Origin: CAZLLV01 sp964560325
GTDB taxonomy: Bacteria; Acidobacteriota; Thermoanaerobaculia; Multivoradales; DATKCC01
Direction: 5' to 3'
Length of the DNA: 22,332 bases
Assembly (NCBI GenBank): GCA_964560325.1
Contig: CAZLLV010000146.1
Span: 1 to 22,332, forward strand
Below, one piece after another: positions 13,567-20,401 of the stretch (within the stretch, counting starts at the first letter, position 1; every line of letters starts with the position of its first letter). The notes below the pieces were generated by a model, which was given only the letters and a program-made list of their open reading frames with translations, was not told the DNA's origin and ran no database searches. Position numbers and translations under genes: made by a program.

Positions 13567-13893
13567 CTACAGGTTGCGGACGAAGAGCGCGATCAGCAGG
13601 GCGTAGATGACCAGCGACTCGATCAGCGCGAGGCCGATGATGAGAGTCGTCCGGATGTTGCCGGCCGCGCCAGGATTGCGCGCCATGCCGGATACTGCGG
13701 CCGAAGTGGCCTTCGCCTGGCCGAGCGCTCCTCCGAAGGCGGCGACACCGATGGCGAAGGCGGCGGCGAGGGCGCCCCAGGCGACGCCGCCGGCCTCGGC
13801 GACCTCGGCCTCCTGGGCGAAGGTGGGCAGCGCGAACGACGCCGCGGCGACCACCGCGATCAGCAGGAAGAGACTCTTGATCTTGTTGCTCAT
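13567..13893 (-). CDS. atpE: F-type ATP synthase subunit c
   Basis: A 108-residue proteolipid that forms the rotor ring of F0. AAGGAG precedes the ATG. Residues 1-27 form a cleavable-looking signal (SLFLLIAVVAAASFALPTFA), an extension beyond the usual 70-90 residues that I have seen described for some c subunits. Two helices follow: ALAAAFAIGVAAFGGALGQA and IIGLALIESLVIYALLIALF, joined by the polar loop ARNPGA. E92 is the ion-carrying carboxylate. Q59, S93 and Y97 line up with residues of the Ilyobacter tartaricus sodium site (Q32, S66, Y70 around E65), but its T67 is Leu here, so ion choice is open. Last gene of atpZ-atpI-atpB-atpE; subunit b and F1 genes are not in the window. Confidence 0.93.
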   Translation of the reverse strand: MSNKIKSLFLLIAVVAAASFALPTFAQEAEVAEAGGVAWGALAAAFAIGVAAFGGALGQAKATSAAVSGMARNPGAAGNIRTTLIIGLALIESLVIYALLIALFVRNL

Positions 13894-13967
13894 GACGTGC
13901 TTCTCCTTGAGTTTCGACGAGGGTCTCCCGTCGCCATCGGTGCCTTCCCGGCCCGGAGAAAAGGGGG

Positions 13968-14729
13968 TCAGTGCTCCGTGGCTTCGGCTCCGGCGAGGTA
14001 GACCATCGTCAACATGACGAAGATGAACGCTTGCAGCATCGAAGCGAACAATCCGAGGAGCATCACCGGGATCGGGACGATGATCGGCGCGATGCCGAAA
14101 AACTCGGCCGACACGGCGTGCTCGCCGAAGATGTTGCCGAACAGGCGGAGGCTCAGAGAGAGCGCCCGCGCCGCGTGGCTGATGATCTCGATCGGGATGA
14201 AGAGCAGCGCGAGCGCCGCCACCGGACCGAGGAACTGCTTGAAGTACGACAGGCCGTGGGTCCTGAGCCCGCGCCAGTTGTAGTAGAGGAATGCGGTGAT
14301 CGCGAGGGCCCAGGTGACGTTCGGGTTCTGGGTCGGCGGCTGGAGGAAGAAGAAGAGACCGGACAGGTTCGCGAACAGGATGAAGATCGCGAGCGCCCCG
14401 ATGAACGCCAGGTAGCGCCGGCCGGCGCCGTGGCCGACGACGTCCTCCAGCAGCGAGTCGATGCCCTCGACCAGCAGCTCCAGCATCTGCTGCAGCTTGC
14501 CCGGCTTCTCCTTCTTCAGCGCGAAGCGCAACGGGATGAAGACCGCCGCGATGACCAGCAGGACGAGGATCGACATCGCCACGTGGTCGGGCACGTGGAC
14601 GTGGCCCCAGCGCGCGTCGAGGCCGGTCAGGTGCAGGAAGCTCTCCCACAGCCGGTTCACCGGGCCGTAGACGATGGAGTGGACTTCGTGCGCGGCGTCT
14701 TCCGCCGCGGCCGACTCAGGAGCCATCAT
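13968..14729 (-). CDS. atpB: F-type ATP synthase subunit a
   Basis: A 253-residue inner-membrane protein that forms the two ion half-channels beside the c ring. The hallmark ALSLSLRLFGNIFGEH contains the essential arginine (R195, the equal of E. coli R210). Other family parts are KKEKPGKLQQMLELLVEGID, RRYLAFIGALAIFILFANL and LYYNWRGLRTHG. About five or six membrane helices are visible and length is normal. Two ATGs stand in tandem at 14729 and 14726; AAGGGA serves both, so the exact start is uncertain by one codon. The start overlaps the end of atpI by 14 nt and atpE follows after 74 nt. Confidence 0.95.
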   Translation of the reverse strand: MMAPESAAAEDAAHEVHSIVYGPVNRLWESFLHLTGLDARWGHVHVPDHVAMSILVLLVIAAVFIPLRFALKKEKPGKLQQMLELLVEGIDSLLEDVVGHGAGRRYLAFIGALAIFILFANLSGLFFFLQPPTQNPNVTWALAITAFLYYNWRGLRTHGLSYFKQFLGPVAALALLFIPIEIISHAARALSLSLRLFGNIFGEHAVSAEFFGIAPIIVPIPVMLLGLFASMLQAFIFVMLTMVYLAGAEATEH

Positions 14730-15213
14730 CGTGATCCCTTCTTCCTCGAAACGCGCGCACCGCCTGCCGGAGTCCTTCGGTCACGAGAGCGGCAGGCAGA
14801 GTGGAAAAACCCAGAACGAAGGCCGGAAGGTGCTCCGGCTCGAGCAGGAACGCGCCCGCGGCGACGACGGCCCCCAAGAAGGCGAGACGCACCAAAACCC
14901 CGATGCCTGGGGCACCGAGGCGGGAGCGTCTGTCTTGGGTGCCGGCCGGCTCCGTGGTCTCCGTGGATTCCGGATGGCCGGCGGGCGGATGTTCCTGGGG
15001 GCCGAGCGCGGACACGATCCGCTGCAAGCCCCGGAAACCGACGATACTGGCGGCGGCCACGGCTGTCAAGGCGAGCGCCCCCAGCCACGAGACGAGCGCT
15101 CCGTAGGCGATCGCCGCCGCCGCCGTCCAGCCGGCGGCCGTGCGCTCGATCCTCCGCAGGCTCTCGACGTCCGCCAGGCGACCGTCGCCGGACGCGGCGC
15201 TCTCCCGGCTCAC
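14716..15213 (-). CDS. atpI: AtpI-like small membrane protein of the atp operon
   Basis: A 165-residue protein with four hydrophobic segments (around AAAAIAYGALVSWLGALALT, TAVAAASIVGF, GVLVRLAFLGAVVAAGAFLL and LPAFVLGFSTLPAALV). Position between atpZ and atpB and the four-helix layout fit the ATP synthase subunit I group, which is poorly conserved; AtpI is reported to help assemble the c ring. Between its helix pairs it has a polar stretch rich in Pro, Glu and Thr (about residues 70-100), longer than I expect for the family. The GTG start at 15213 forms a GTGA overlap with the atpZ stop and has GGAGGAG 9 nt upstream; a longer frame to 15393 is opposite atpZ coding and rejected. Identity rests on position more than on sequence. 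Confidence 0.72.
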   Translation of the reverse strand: MSRESAASGDGRLADVESLRRIERTAAGWTAAAAIAYGALVSWLGALALTAVAAASIVGFRGLQRIVSALGPQEHPPAGHPESTETTEPAGTQDRRSRLGAPGIGVLVRLAFLGAVVAAGAFLLEPEHLPAFVLGFSTLPAALVTEGLRQAVRAFRGRRDHDDGS

Positions 15214-15515
15214 CCGTCCCGCTCCTCCGGCTCCCGGTCGGCGTCGGAGCGCGCGACCTCCGCCGCGGCGGCCGCCTCCCGGCGCTGGATCCTCTTCAGC
15301 GTCTCGAACAGGTTGTAGAACGCCGCCACGGTCCCGAGCCCGAGGCCGGCGAAGGCGCCGACCGTCTCGGAACCGAAGAAGCCGCCGATCCACCAGCCGA
15401 GGAAAAAACCGCCGACCAGCGCGACCGGGAAGACCACCCCGATCACCATGTACTCCCCCATCACACCCATCCCGGAGGTCCAGCCGCCGCCCGAGCCGCT
15501 CCGTTCGTCGCTCAT
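15210..15515 (-). CDS. atpZ: AtpZ-like membrane protein, first gene of the atp operon
   Basis: A 101-residue protein with two membrane helices (MVIGVVFPVALVGGFFLGWW and VGAFAGLGLGTVAAFYNLFE), the classic AtpZ hairpin with a glycine-rich core and a charged tail. AtpZ, alone or with AtpI, has been linked to magnesium or calcium handling and to ATP synthase assembly in Bacillus. The ATG at 15515 has AAGGA 7 nt upstream; the longer frame to 15602 has no such site. A perfect TTGACA lies on the minus strand at 15565-15560, 45 bases upstream, but no good -10 follows at normal spacing, so the operon promoter is uncertain. Confidence 0.8.
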   Translation of the reverse strand: MSDERSGSGGGWTSGMGVMGEYMVIGVVFPVALVGGFFLGWWIGGFFGSETVGAFAGLGLGTVAAFYNLFETLKRIQRREAAAAAEVARSDADREPEERDG

Positions 15516-15641
15516 TGGTAGATCCTTACACTTTCGTCGGCGTTTCTCGCCGGTTCGGGTGTCAAGACCCCCGTTCACACCGTGCGTGCGGACTTCCCGC
15601 ACACGACTACCGGTGGCCTCTCGGGCTGTCGCCTTACTGCG

Positions 15642-17617
15642 TCAAGAGGGAGGAAAGCCGGTGCGGTCGAACAACCCTGGGAGATCGGAGCTTCCCGGAG
15701 TCGCCCCTTCGAGACGGTAATACCGGACGATGCCTGTCGTCATCTGCTCGATCCACACCTCCACGGTCGACGTGGAGAACTTCACCAGCGTCGGCCAGAG
15801 GCGGCCGTTGGGCTTGGGGCCCACCACCCTTACGAATACCTCCGATCGGCCCGACAGGGCGCCGCTCACGCACAAGGTCTCGGGGATGCACCCGACTTCG
15901 GCTCGACCGGGTAACGCCCCACCCCCGGGTTGCGAGAACTGCACCCACACCCGAAAACCCGGGAGCTGCGGCGACGTGAGCGGAGGATCGCCCGGGGGCG
16001 ACGGCTCGGCGACATTCGGCTCCAGCGGCACAGCCCAGAGCTCTCGCCCATGGATCCCGTCGTTGGCCCGGAAGTAGAGCTTCCCACGGGCTACGGCCCC
16101 GAGCTGCCAGGGATCGGGGTCGATCCCAGATTGCGTCGGATCGAAGGCGGCCGCCGGCCCGAAATCCGTGAGGCGGCGTGTCCCGGCGGCGGTGCCGTCG
16201 GTGACCCAGAGCTCGTCTCCGAATGTTCCTCCATCTGTGGCGACGAAGTAGAGCCCGCCTTCATGGACCACCGGTGTGTGGAACCGCAGCCCGGAACACT
16301 CACCGGGGCAGAGGTCGGCGACCAGCGTCACCGTTCCCGTCGACGGCGACCACCGCCGCAGCTCACCCCCGTGCTGAGGATCGCTCGCCCAGAAGAGGAG
16401 ATTGCCGTCGACTTCACCGAATACCATCGCGCCTCCGTTGCACCGGCCGGAGCACACGTCGGCCACCGGACCGGTGCCGGCCGGAGTTCCATCGCTCACC
16501 CACAGCTCGTCTCCCCGCTCCGCGTCGTGTCCGTGGAAGGCCAGGCCACCCGAGAAGGGCTCGGCGAAGAAATGCCACTGCGGGATTTCCTCGAGCTCAG
16601 TGGGAGTCCATTCAACCACCACGCCGGTGCCGGCAGCCGTACCGTCGCTCGCCCACAGTTGCGATGGAGGGCTCCCCCGAAGGCGAAGAAGATCCGATCC
16701 GCTGTCCACAGTAGAAGCCGGAGGTCTTGCTCCTCCCACTCCCCGACATCGGCCAGGAACGACAGCTTCGTCTCGCCCTTCCGAGCGCTCCACAGGCTGA
16801 ACCGACCGTCGGCGGGGCTCCGGAGAAAAGCGACGATCCGGTTCCCTGCCGCCGCGATCCAGGTCGCTTCGTACTCGTCCGCCGAGGGTCCGTCGAGAAA
16901 GAACGTGCCGTCGGTCGTCCCATCGCTCCTCCCCACCCGTCGCGGGAGCCTCCCCTCCGCCTGGCTCTCCTCGTCCGCCACCAGCGCCGTGAAGTAGAGG
17001 ACGTCGTTCAGGTCCAGCATCCGTCCCGGGAAGGACGGGCCGGGATCGAGGTCCTTGACCAGACCGGTCCCTCCAGGGGTGCCGTCGGTGGCCCAGAGCT
17101 CCTCCGTGACGTCCACCGAGCTCCCCCGGAAGAACAACCGCTTCAGGCCCGGCACCCACCACGTGCTCGGTTGTTAGAAGGATCCCATCACGTCGAATCC
17201 GACTCCCTCGGTGACCCGGGCGGTGCCCTCCGGCGTCCCGTCGCTGTACCAGAGGCCGAGAGCGGTCTCGGGAACGCCCGGCTGGACCTCGGGCCCCGGT
17301 CCCCACAGCCAGAGAAACGCGCGTTCACCGTCGGGTACCAGCACACGTGAGGCGGAATGGATCGTCTCGTCGTAGAGGCGCCTCGTACCGCTGGTGCTGC
17401 CGTCGGTGGTCCACAGCTGGGGGTGCCCATCCTCGTCCACTGCGAACAGGAGCCGGTCGCCCACGGCCCGCAAGACGCGGGGAAATCCGTGGCCAGGTCC
17501 AGGCTTATGGTCATGGACCAGCACGGCGTCGCCGGCTGTCGAGCGCCCGATCTCGGCCGGAGGGCTCGCCGCAATGGCGAGGCCGAGCACAACGGCGGAA
17601 ACAGAGGGGGTGGCCAT
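15642..17617 (-). pseudogene. ELWxxDGT-repeat secreted protein, broken by one stop and one frameshift
   Basis: A gene of about 658 codons starts at ATG 17617 (GGGAG upstream) with a short signal peptide (VSAVVLGLAIAAS). Repeats of the form xLWxxDGTxxGT recur from end to end: QLWTTDGSTSGT, GLWYSDGTPEGT, ELWATDGTPGGT, QLWASDGTAAGT, ELWVSDGTPAGT and ELWVTDGTAAGT. They suggest a propeller-like surface protein. An in-frame TAA (17174-17176) interrupts after GFDVMGSF, and coding resumes in the same frame (QPSTWWVPGLKRLFFRG). A second break lies at a run of five C (16674-16678): one more base would join FAFGG to SPPSQLWASDGT. The C-terminal domain (about residues 560-658) holds CVSGALSGRSEVFVRVVG and LWPTLVKFSTSTVEVWIEQ and looks intact. 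Either a recent pseudogene or sequencing error at one or both sites. Confidence 0.85.
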
Positions 17618-17739
17618 CGGCAGACTCCCAAGATGGTTCGGGCTGTGGCACCGAGTGAATGATCAACGGCGACGATACTACAAAGGATCGATCCCTCCAG
17701 CCGAAAGGCCTCCGGCCAGGGGGGGCGGTCCCCGTGCGC

Positions 17740-18108
17740 TCCACCTATGGCCTCGACGCGATCCGCGCCGCGCCGCAACTCGGCCAGGGCGCGGCGGAGC
17801 TCCCGGGTGGCGGAGTGGTCTTCTCCGAAGGCCGCCCGCCGGGTCGACAGCGCCTGCTCGAGGAAGTGCGCCGTGGCCGCCGAATCTCCCCGGTCCTCGG
17901 CCAGCAGGGCGAGCTGGTGGAGACTGAGGGCCACCGCCGGATGGGTCGGAGCTCTCGGCCCGCCGGAGGACCAGGCTCTCCTCCAGAACCTCCCCGGGCA
18001 CCGCCGGTCGCGGAGAACAATCCCCAGATCGTGGAGGGCGCCCGCCACCGGCAGGTTCCGGAGCCCGTCGACATCGCGGAGCATGGCCACGGCCTGACGA
18101 GGTGCCAC
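17740..18108 (-). pseudogene. Remnant of a kinesin-light-chain-type TPR protein
   Basis: Three segments in two frames line up with one TPR protein. AMLRDVDGLRNLPVAGALHD continues as LGIVLRDRRCPG in one frame, GEVLEESLVLRRAESS in the next frame (about 18000-17950), and HPAVALSLHQLALLAEDRGD, FLEQALSTRRAAFGEDHSAT and RELRRALAELRRG again in the first. The pattern HPxVAxSLxxLAxLxxxxGD with ALxxRRxxFGxxH is that of TPR_10/TPR_12 repeats. Two compensating indels break it; there is no start codon with ribosome binding site and the amino end is missing. The bases between its end and 17617 hold nothing I recognise. Confidence 0.6.
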
Positions 18109-18145
18109 CCACTTCGGAGACCCGTCGGAGTACCCGAACCCCGCG

Positions 18146-18331
18146 TCAAAGGGGTAGGCGGAGAACGCGGTCGCGGATTTCGCTCGCCTCGGCGAGGGTC
18201 AGGTGCTCCCGACGCCACGCGCTCGTAGGCGAAGCCGGCCATCGTGCGCGTGTCGTGAAGTCAAGAGCACTCGGCCTTAGGCCGTTGACGATCTGCTCCT
18301 TGAAGTTCTCGTCTGCGAGGACCTGGAGCAT
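18146..18331 (-). pseudogene. Degraded DUF5615 (PIN-like) toxin
   Basis: The amino end MLQVLADENFKEQIVNGLRP is typical of DUF5615 toxins, which are about 110 residues. About 40 residues of the middle are missing. The next recognisable pieces stand in other frames: VLLT (from 18270), then HDTRTMAGFAYERVASG in a further frame, then LAEASEIRDRVLRLPL, the family's usual ending, back in the first frame before TGA at 18146. At least one large deletion and small indels have destroyed the product, so no functional toxin is expected. It overlaps the 3' end of the DUF433 antitoxin gene, as in intact pairs. Family match is from memory of motifs. Confidence 0.7.
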
Positions 18332-18663
18332 GTCGGCGTCGGATCAAACCGCCGGCGAATCCGTGCCCGGAGGTCAGCGGTCGGGTACCTCTCCTCCCAG
18401 CGCCTGCGATTCCGCTCCGACTCGGCCTCGCTCTTCGCCATGTAGCCGTCGACCTCGTCCCGGTTCTTCAGAATGAAGACGATCGTGGCGTAGACGTCAC
18501 CCAGGTCCAGCGTGGGGTAACTGGCGACGATCTCCTCCGCCGACGGGCCGGCGTCGAAGGCGTGGACGATCCGTTCGAGCATGACTCGAGACGCGCCGAT
18601 GCGGACGACGCCGTTCTCGTCGGTCTTCAAGGGGCTCGCGATCGTGGCGGTGGCCAAGCTCAT
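18277..18663 (-). CDS. DUF433 antitoxin (VapB-like), apparently intact
   Basis: A 128-residue protein. Residues about 15-75 are a DUF433 domain (GVVRIGASRVMLERIVHAFD, then AGPSAEEIVASYPTLDLGDV and YATIVFILKNRDEVDGYM), a small winged-helix-like fold found in antitoxins of DUF5615 toxins. A charged helix follows (AESERNRRRWEERYP). The last 18 or so residues (SRSSQTRTSRSRSSTA) are low in complexity and read over the toxin start for 55 nt, more than the usual few bases, so the original end may have been shifted by an indel. ATG with GAGG 7 nt upstream. With the toxin broken it could persist as an autoregulator, as immunity to related toxins elsewhere, or simply decay more slowly. Confidence 0.82.
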   Translation of the reverse strand: MSLATATIASPLKTDENGVVRIGASRVMLERIVHAFDAGPSAEEIVASYPTLDLGDVYATIVFILKNRDEVDGYMAKSEAESERNRRRWEERYPTADLRARIRRRFDPTPTCSRSSQTRTSRSRSSTA

Positions 18664-18671
18664 GAGGGAAC

Positions 18672-18691
18672 CTCACTCGGGCGTGAGTATA
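18672..18691 (-). promoter_or_regulatory. Candidate promoter and operator of the DUF433 gene
   Basis: On the minus strand TATACT (18691-18686) is a 5/6 match to a -10 box, with a weak TTACCT 16 bases upstream. The inverted repeat CTCAC-N6-GTGAG (18672-18676 and 18683-18687) overlaps the -10 and the expected start site, only 9 bases from the ATG. This is where a self-repressing antitoxin would be expected to bind. Confidence 0.4.
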
Positions 18692-18819
18692 CCCGCCCTG
18701 ACGAGCGAGGTAACGCTCCGCCCCCTAGGCTCCTACGAGCTGCTGGCCCCTGCGCGCTGGGCCATGGCGGGGGTGAGAACCGAAGGGGGTCGGCGGGCGC
18801 TCTGCTACGCTCCCTTTCC

Positions 18820-19917
18820 GTGCCCGCCTCTTCACCCTCTTCCCCGACACCCGACCGCCTCCTCGACCTGGTCGGCCGCATGGCCGGCCGGCCGGTGGCG
18901 GTGCTGGCCGACCTGGTGGTCGACCGGTTCGTCTCCGGCACCCCGAAGCGGATCAGCCGCGAGGCGCCGGTCTTGATCCTGCGCTTCGAGAGCGAGCGGT
19001 TCACTCCCGGCGGCGGCGCCAACGCGGTCGCCAACGTCGCCTCGCTCGGTGGCCGGCCGGTGCCGCTCGGCGTGGTGGGCGACGACGCGAGCGGCCGCGA
19101 GCTGCTCGACGACCTCGCCGGACGCGGCGTCGAAACCGGCGGCATCCGCGTGCGGCCCGGCTACCGGACGCCGACCAAGACCCGCATCCTGGGCGGCGCG
19201 AAGGGGACGATCAAGCAGCAGATCGTGCGCCTCGACGTCGACGACGCGCTGACTCTCGACGACGCCGACCGGGCGGCCTTCCGCCAGGTGCTGGCCGGCC
19301 TCGACGCCCACCCCGTCCTCGTCCTCTCCGACTACGGCTACGGAGCGGTCGAACCGGCCCTGGTCGCCGAGCTGCGGAGCGCCCTCCCGGACGCGCTCCT
19401 GCTGTGCGACTCGCGCTTCCGGCTCGCCGAGCTGGCGGCGCGCGCACGTGACGACGGCGGCCGCGGCCTCGACGGTGCCACCCCGAACGAAGAGGAAGCC
19501 GAAGCGCTCCACGGCGGCGAGCTCGAGCCGCTCCACGCCGCCGGCTCGGCGCTCCTCGAACGGCTCGGCCTGTCGTTCCTGCTGGTCACCCGCGGGAGCC
19601 GCGGGCTCTCCCTCTTCCTGCCGGGCCGCGCCGGTGAGCGCGGCGGCGCGGGTGAGCGCGGCGCTTCGGCCCACCTGCCGGTCCACGGCAGCACGCAGGT
19701 CGCCGACGTCACCGGCGCCGGCGACACGGTGATCGGCACCTTCGCCCTGGCGCTCGCCGCGGGCGCCGAGCCGGTCGAGGCCGCGGCGCTCGCCAACTAC
19801 GCGGGCGGCGTGGTGGTGATGAAGACCGGCACCGCCACCCTGACCCCGGACGAGCTGGCCGAGGCGGTCCGCTCCGACCCGCGGCCGCTCGAGGAGATGC
19901 GATGGGCCGAGTCGTAG
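18820..19917 (+). CDS. rfaE1: D-glycero-beta-D-manno-heptose-7-phosphate kinase (HldE kinase domain as a separate protein)
   Basis: A 365-residue PfkB/ribokinase family enzyme that phosphorylates heptose 7-phosphate at C1 for lipopolysaccharide core synthesis. RISREAPVLILRFESERFTP and GGGANAVANVASLGG match the HldE/RfaE kinase amino end, and DVTGAGDTVIGTFALALAAG is the PfkB signature with the catalytic Asp. A Gly/Arg insert (GERGGAGERGA, near residue 270) is unusual. Start GTG 18820 gives a normal amino end but has no ribosome binding site; TACGCT (18806-18811) just upstream would place transcription start at or near the GTG, so it may be leaderless. An ATG at 18880 is too far in. Overlaps rfaE2 by 16 nt. 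Confidence 0.88.
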   Translation: MPASSPSSPTPDRLLDLVGRMAGRPVAVLADLVVDRFVSGTPKRISREAPVLILRFESERFTPGGGANAVANVASLGGRPVPLGVVGDDASGRELLDDLAGRGVETGGIRVRPGYRTPTKTRILGGAKGTIKQQIVRLDVDDALTLDDADRAAFRQVLAGLDAHPVLVLSDYGYGAVEPALVAELRSALPDALLLCDSRFRLAELAARARDDGGRGLDGATPNEEEAEALHGGELEPLHAAGSALLERLGLSFLLVTRGSRGLSLFLPGRAGERGGAGERGASAHLPVHGSTQVADVTGAGDTVIGTFALALAAGAEPVEAAALANYAGGVVVMKTGTATLTPDELAEAVRSDPRPLEEMRWAES

Positions 19918-20381
19918 AGGTCGACGAGCTGCTGCGCCTCGCCGAGTCGGCGCGCGCCGAGGGGCGCACCCTCGCCTTCGCCAACGGCCACTTCGACCTC
20001 CTCCACGTCGGGCACCTGCGCTACCTCGCCGCCGCCGCCGCCGAGGCCGACCTGCTGGTGGTGGCGATCAACGACGACGACTCGGTCGCACGCCTGAAGG
20101 GACCGGGCCGGCCGGTGGTGCCGGCGGCGGAGCGGGCGGAGCTGCTGGCCGCGCTCGAGCCGGTCGACCTGGTGACCGTGTTCTCCGGCGACTCGCCGGC
20201 GCCGCTCCTCGAGCGCCTGCGCCCGGACGTTCACTGCAAGGGCACCGACTACGGGAGCCCCGAGCGGGTGCCCGAGCACGGCGTGGTGCGCGCCTACGGC
20301 GGCGAGACCCGCCTGGTCGGCGATCCGAAGGACCACGCCACCTCCGACCTCATCACCCGGGTCAAGGCCCTGCCGGACTGA
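19902..20381 (+). CDS. rfaE2: D-beta-D-heptose 1-phosphate adenylyltransferase
   Basis: A 159-residue cytidylyltransferase-like enzyme that joins heptose 1-phosphate with ATP to give ADP-heptose. The nucleotide site is FANGHFDLLHVGHLRYL: HVGH is the HxGH motif, while the usual NGCFD is NGHFD here. HCKGTDYGSPERVPE and GDPKDHATSDLITRV complete the family pattern. Length equals that of stand-alone RfaE2 proteins. The ATG lies inside the 3' end of the kinase gene, with GAGGAG 5 nt upstream, so the two domains that are fused in E. coli HldE are separate but coupled here. The heptosyltransferase follows 20 nt later. GmhA, GmhB and the epimerase HldD are not in the window. Confidence 0.93.
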   Translation: MGRVVEVDELLRLAESARAEGRTLAFANGHFDLLHVGHLRYLAAAAAEADLLVVAINDDDSVARLKGPGRPVVPAAERAELLAALEPVDLVTVFSGDSPAPLLERLRPDVHCKGTDYGSPERVPEHGVVRAYGGETRLVGDPKDHATSDLITRVKALPD

Positions 20382-20401
20382 CCCCTCTCCTCCCTCGGCC
20401 G

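Noticed and set aside
13971..15521. Plus-strand open frame of 516 codons
   Set aside because: Antisense of atpB, atpI and atpZ; Arg/Glu/Asp-rich shadow.
15537..15565. Perfect TTGACA on the minus strand as a full atp operon promoter
   Set aside because: The bases at normal -10 spacing are CGCCGA, so only half a promoter is present; noted in the atpZ entry instead.
17155..17176. Reading 16496-17155 as a separate gene starting at GTG 17155
   Set aside because: There is no ribosome binding site, no signal peptide, and coding similarity continues upstream in the same frame to the TAA, so it is the middle of one broken gene.
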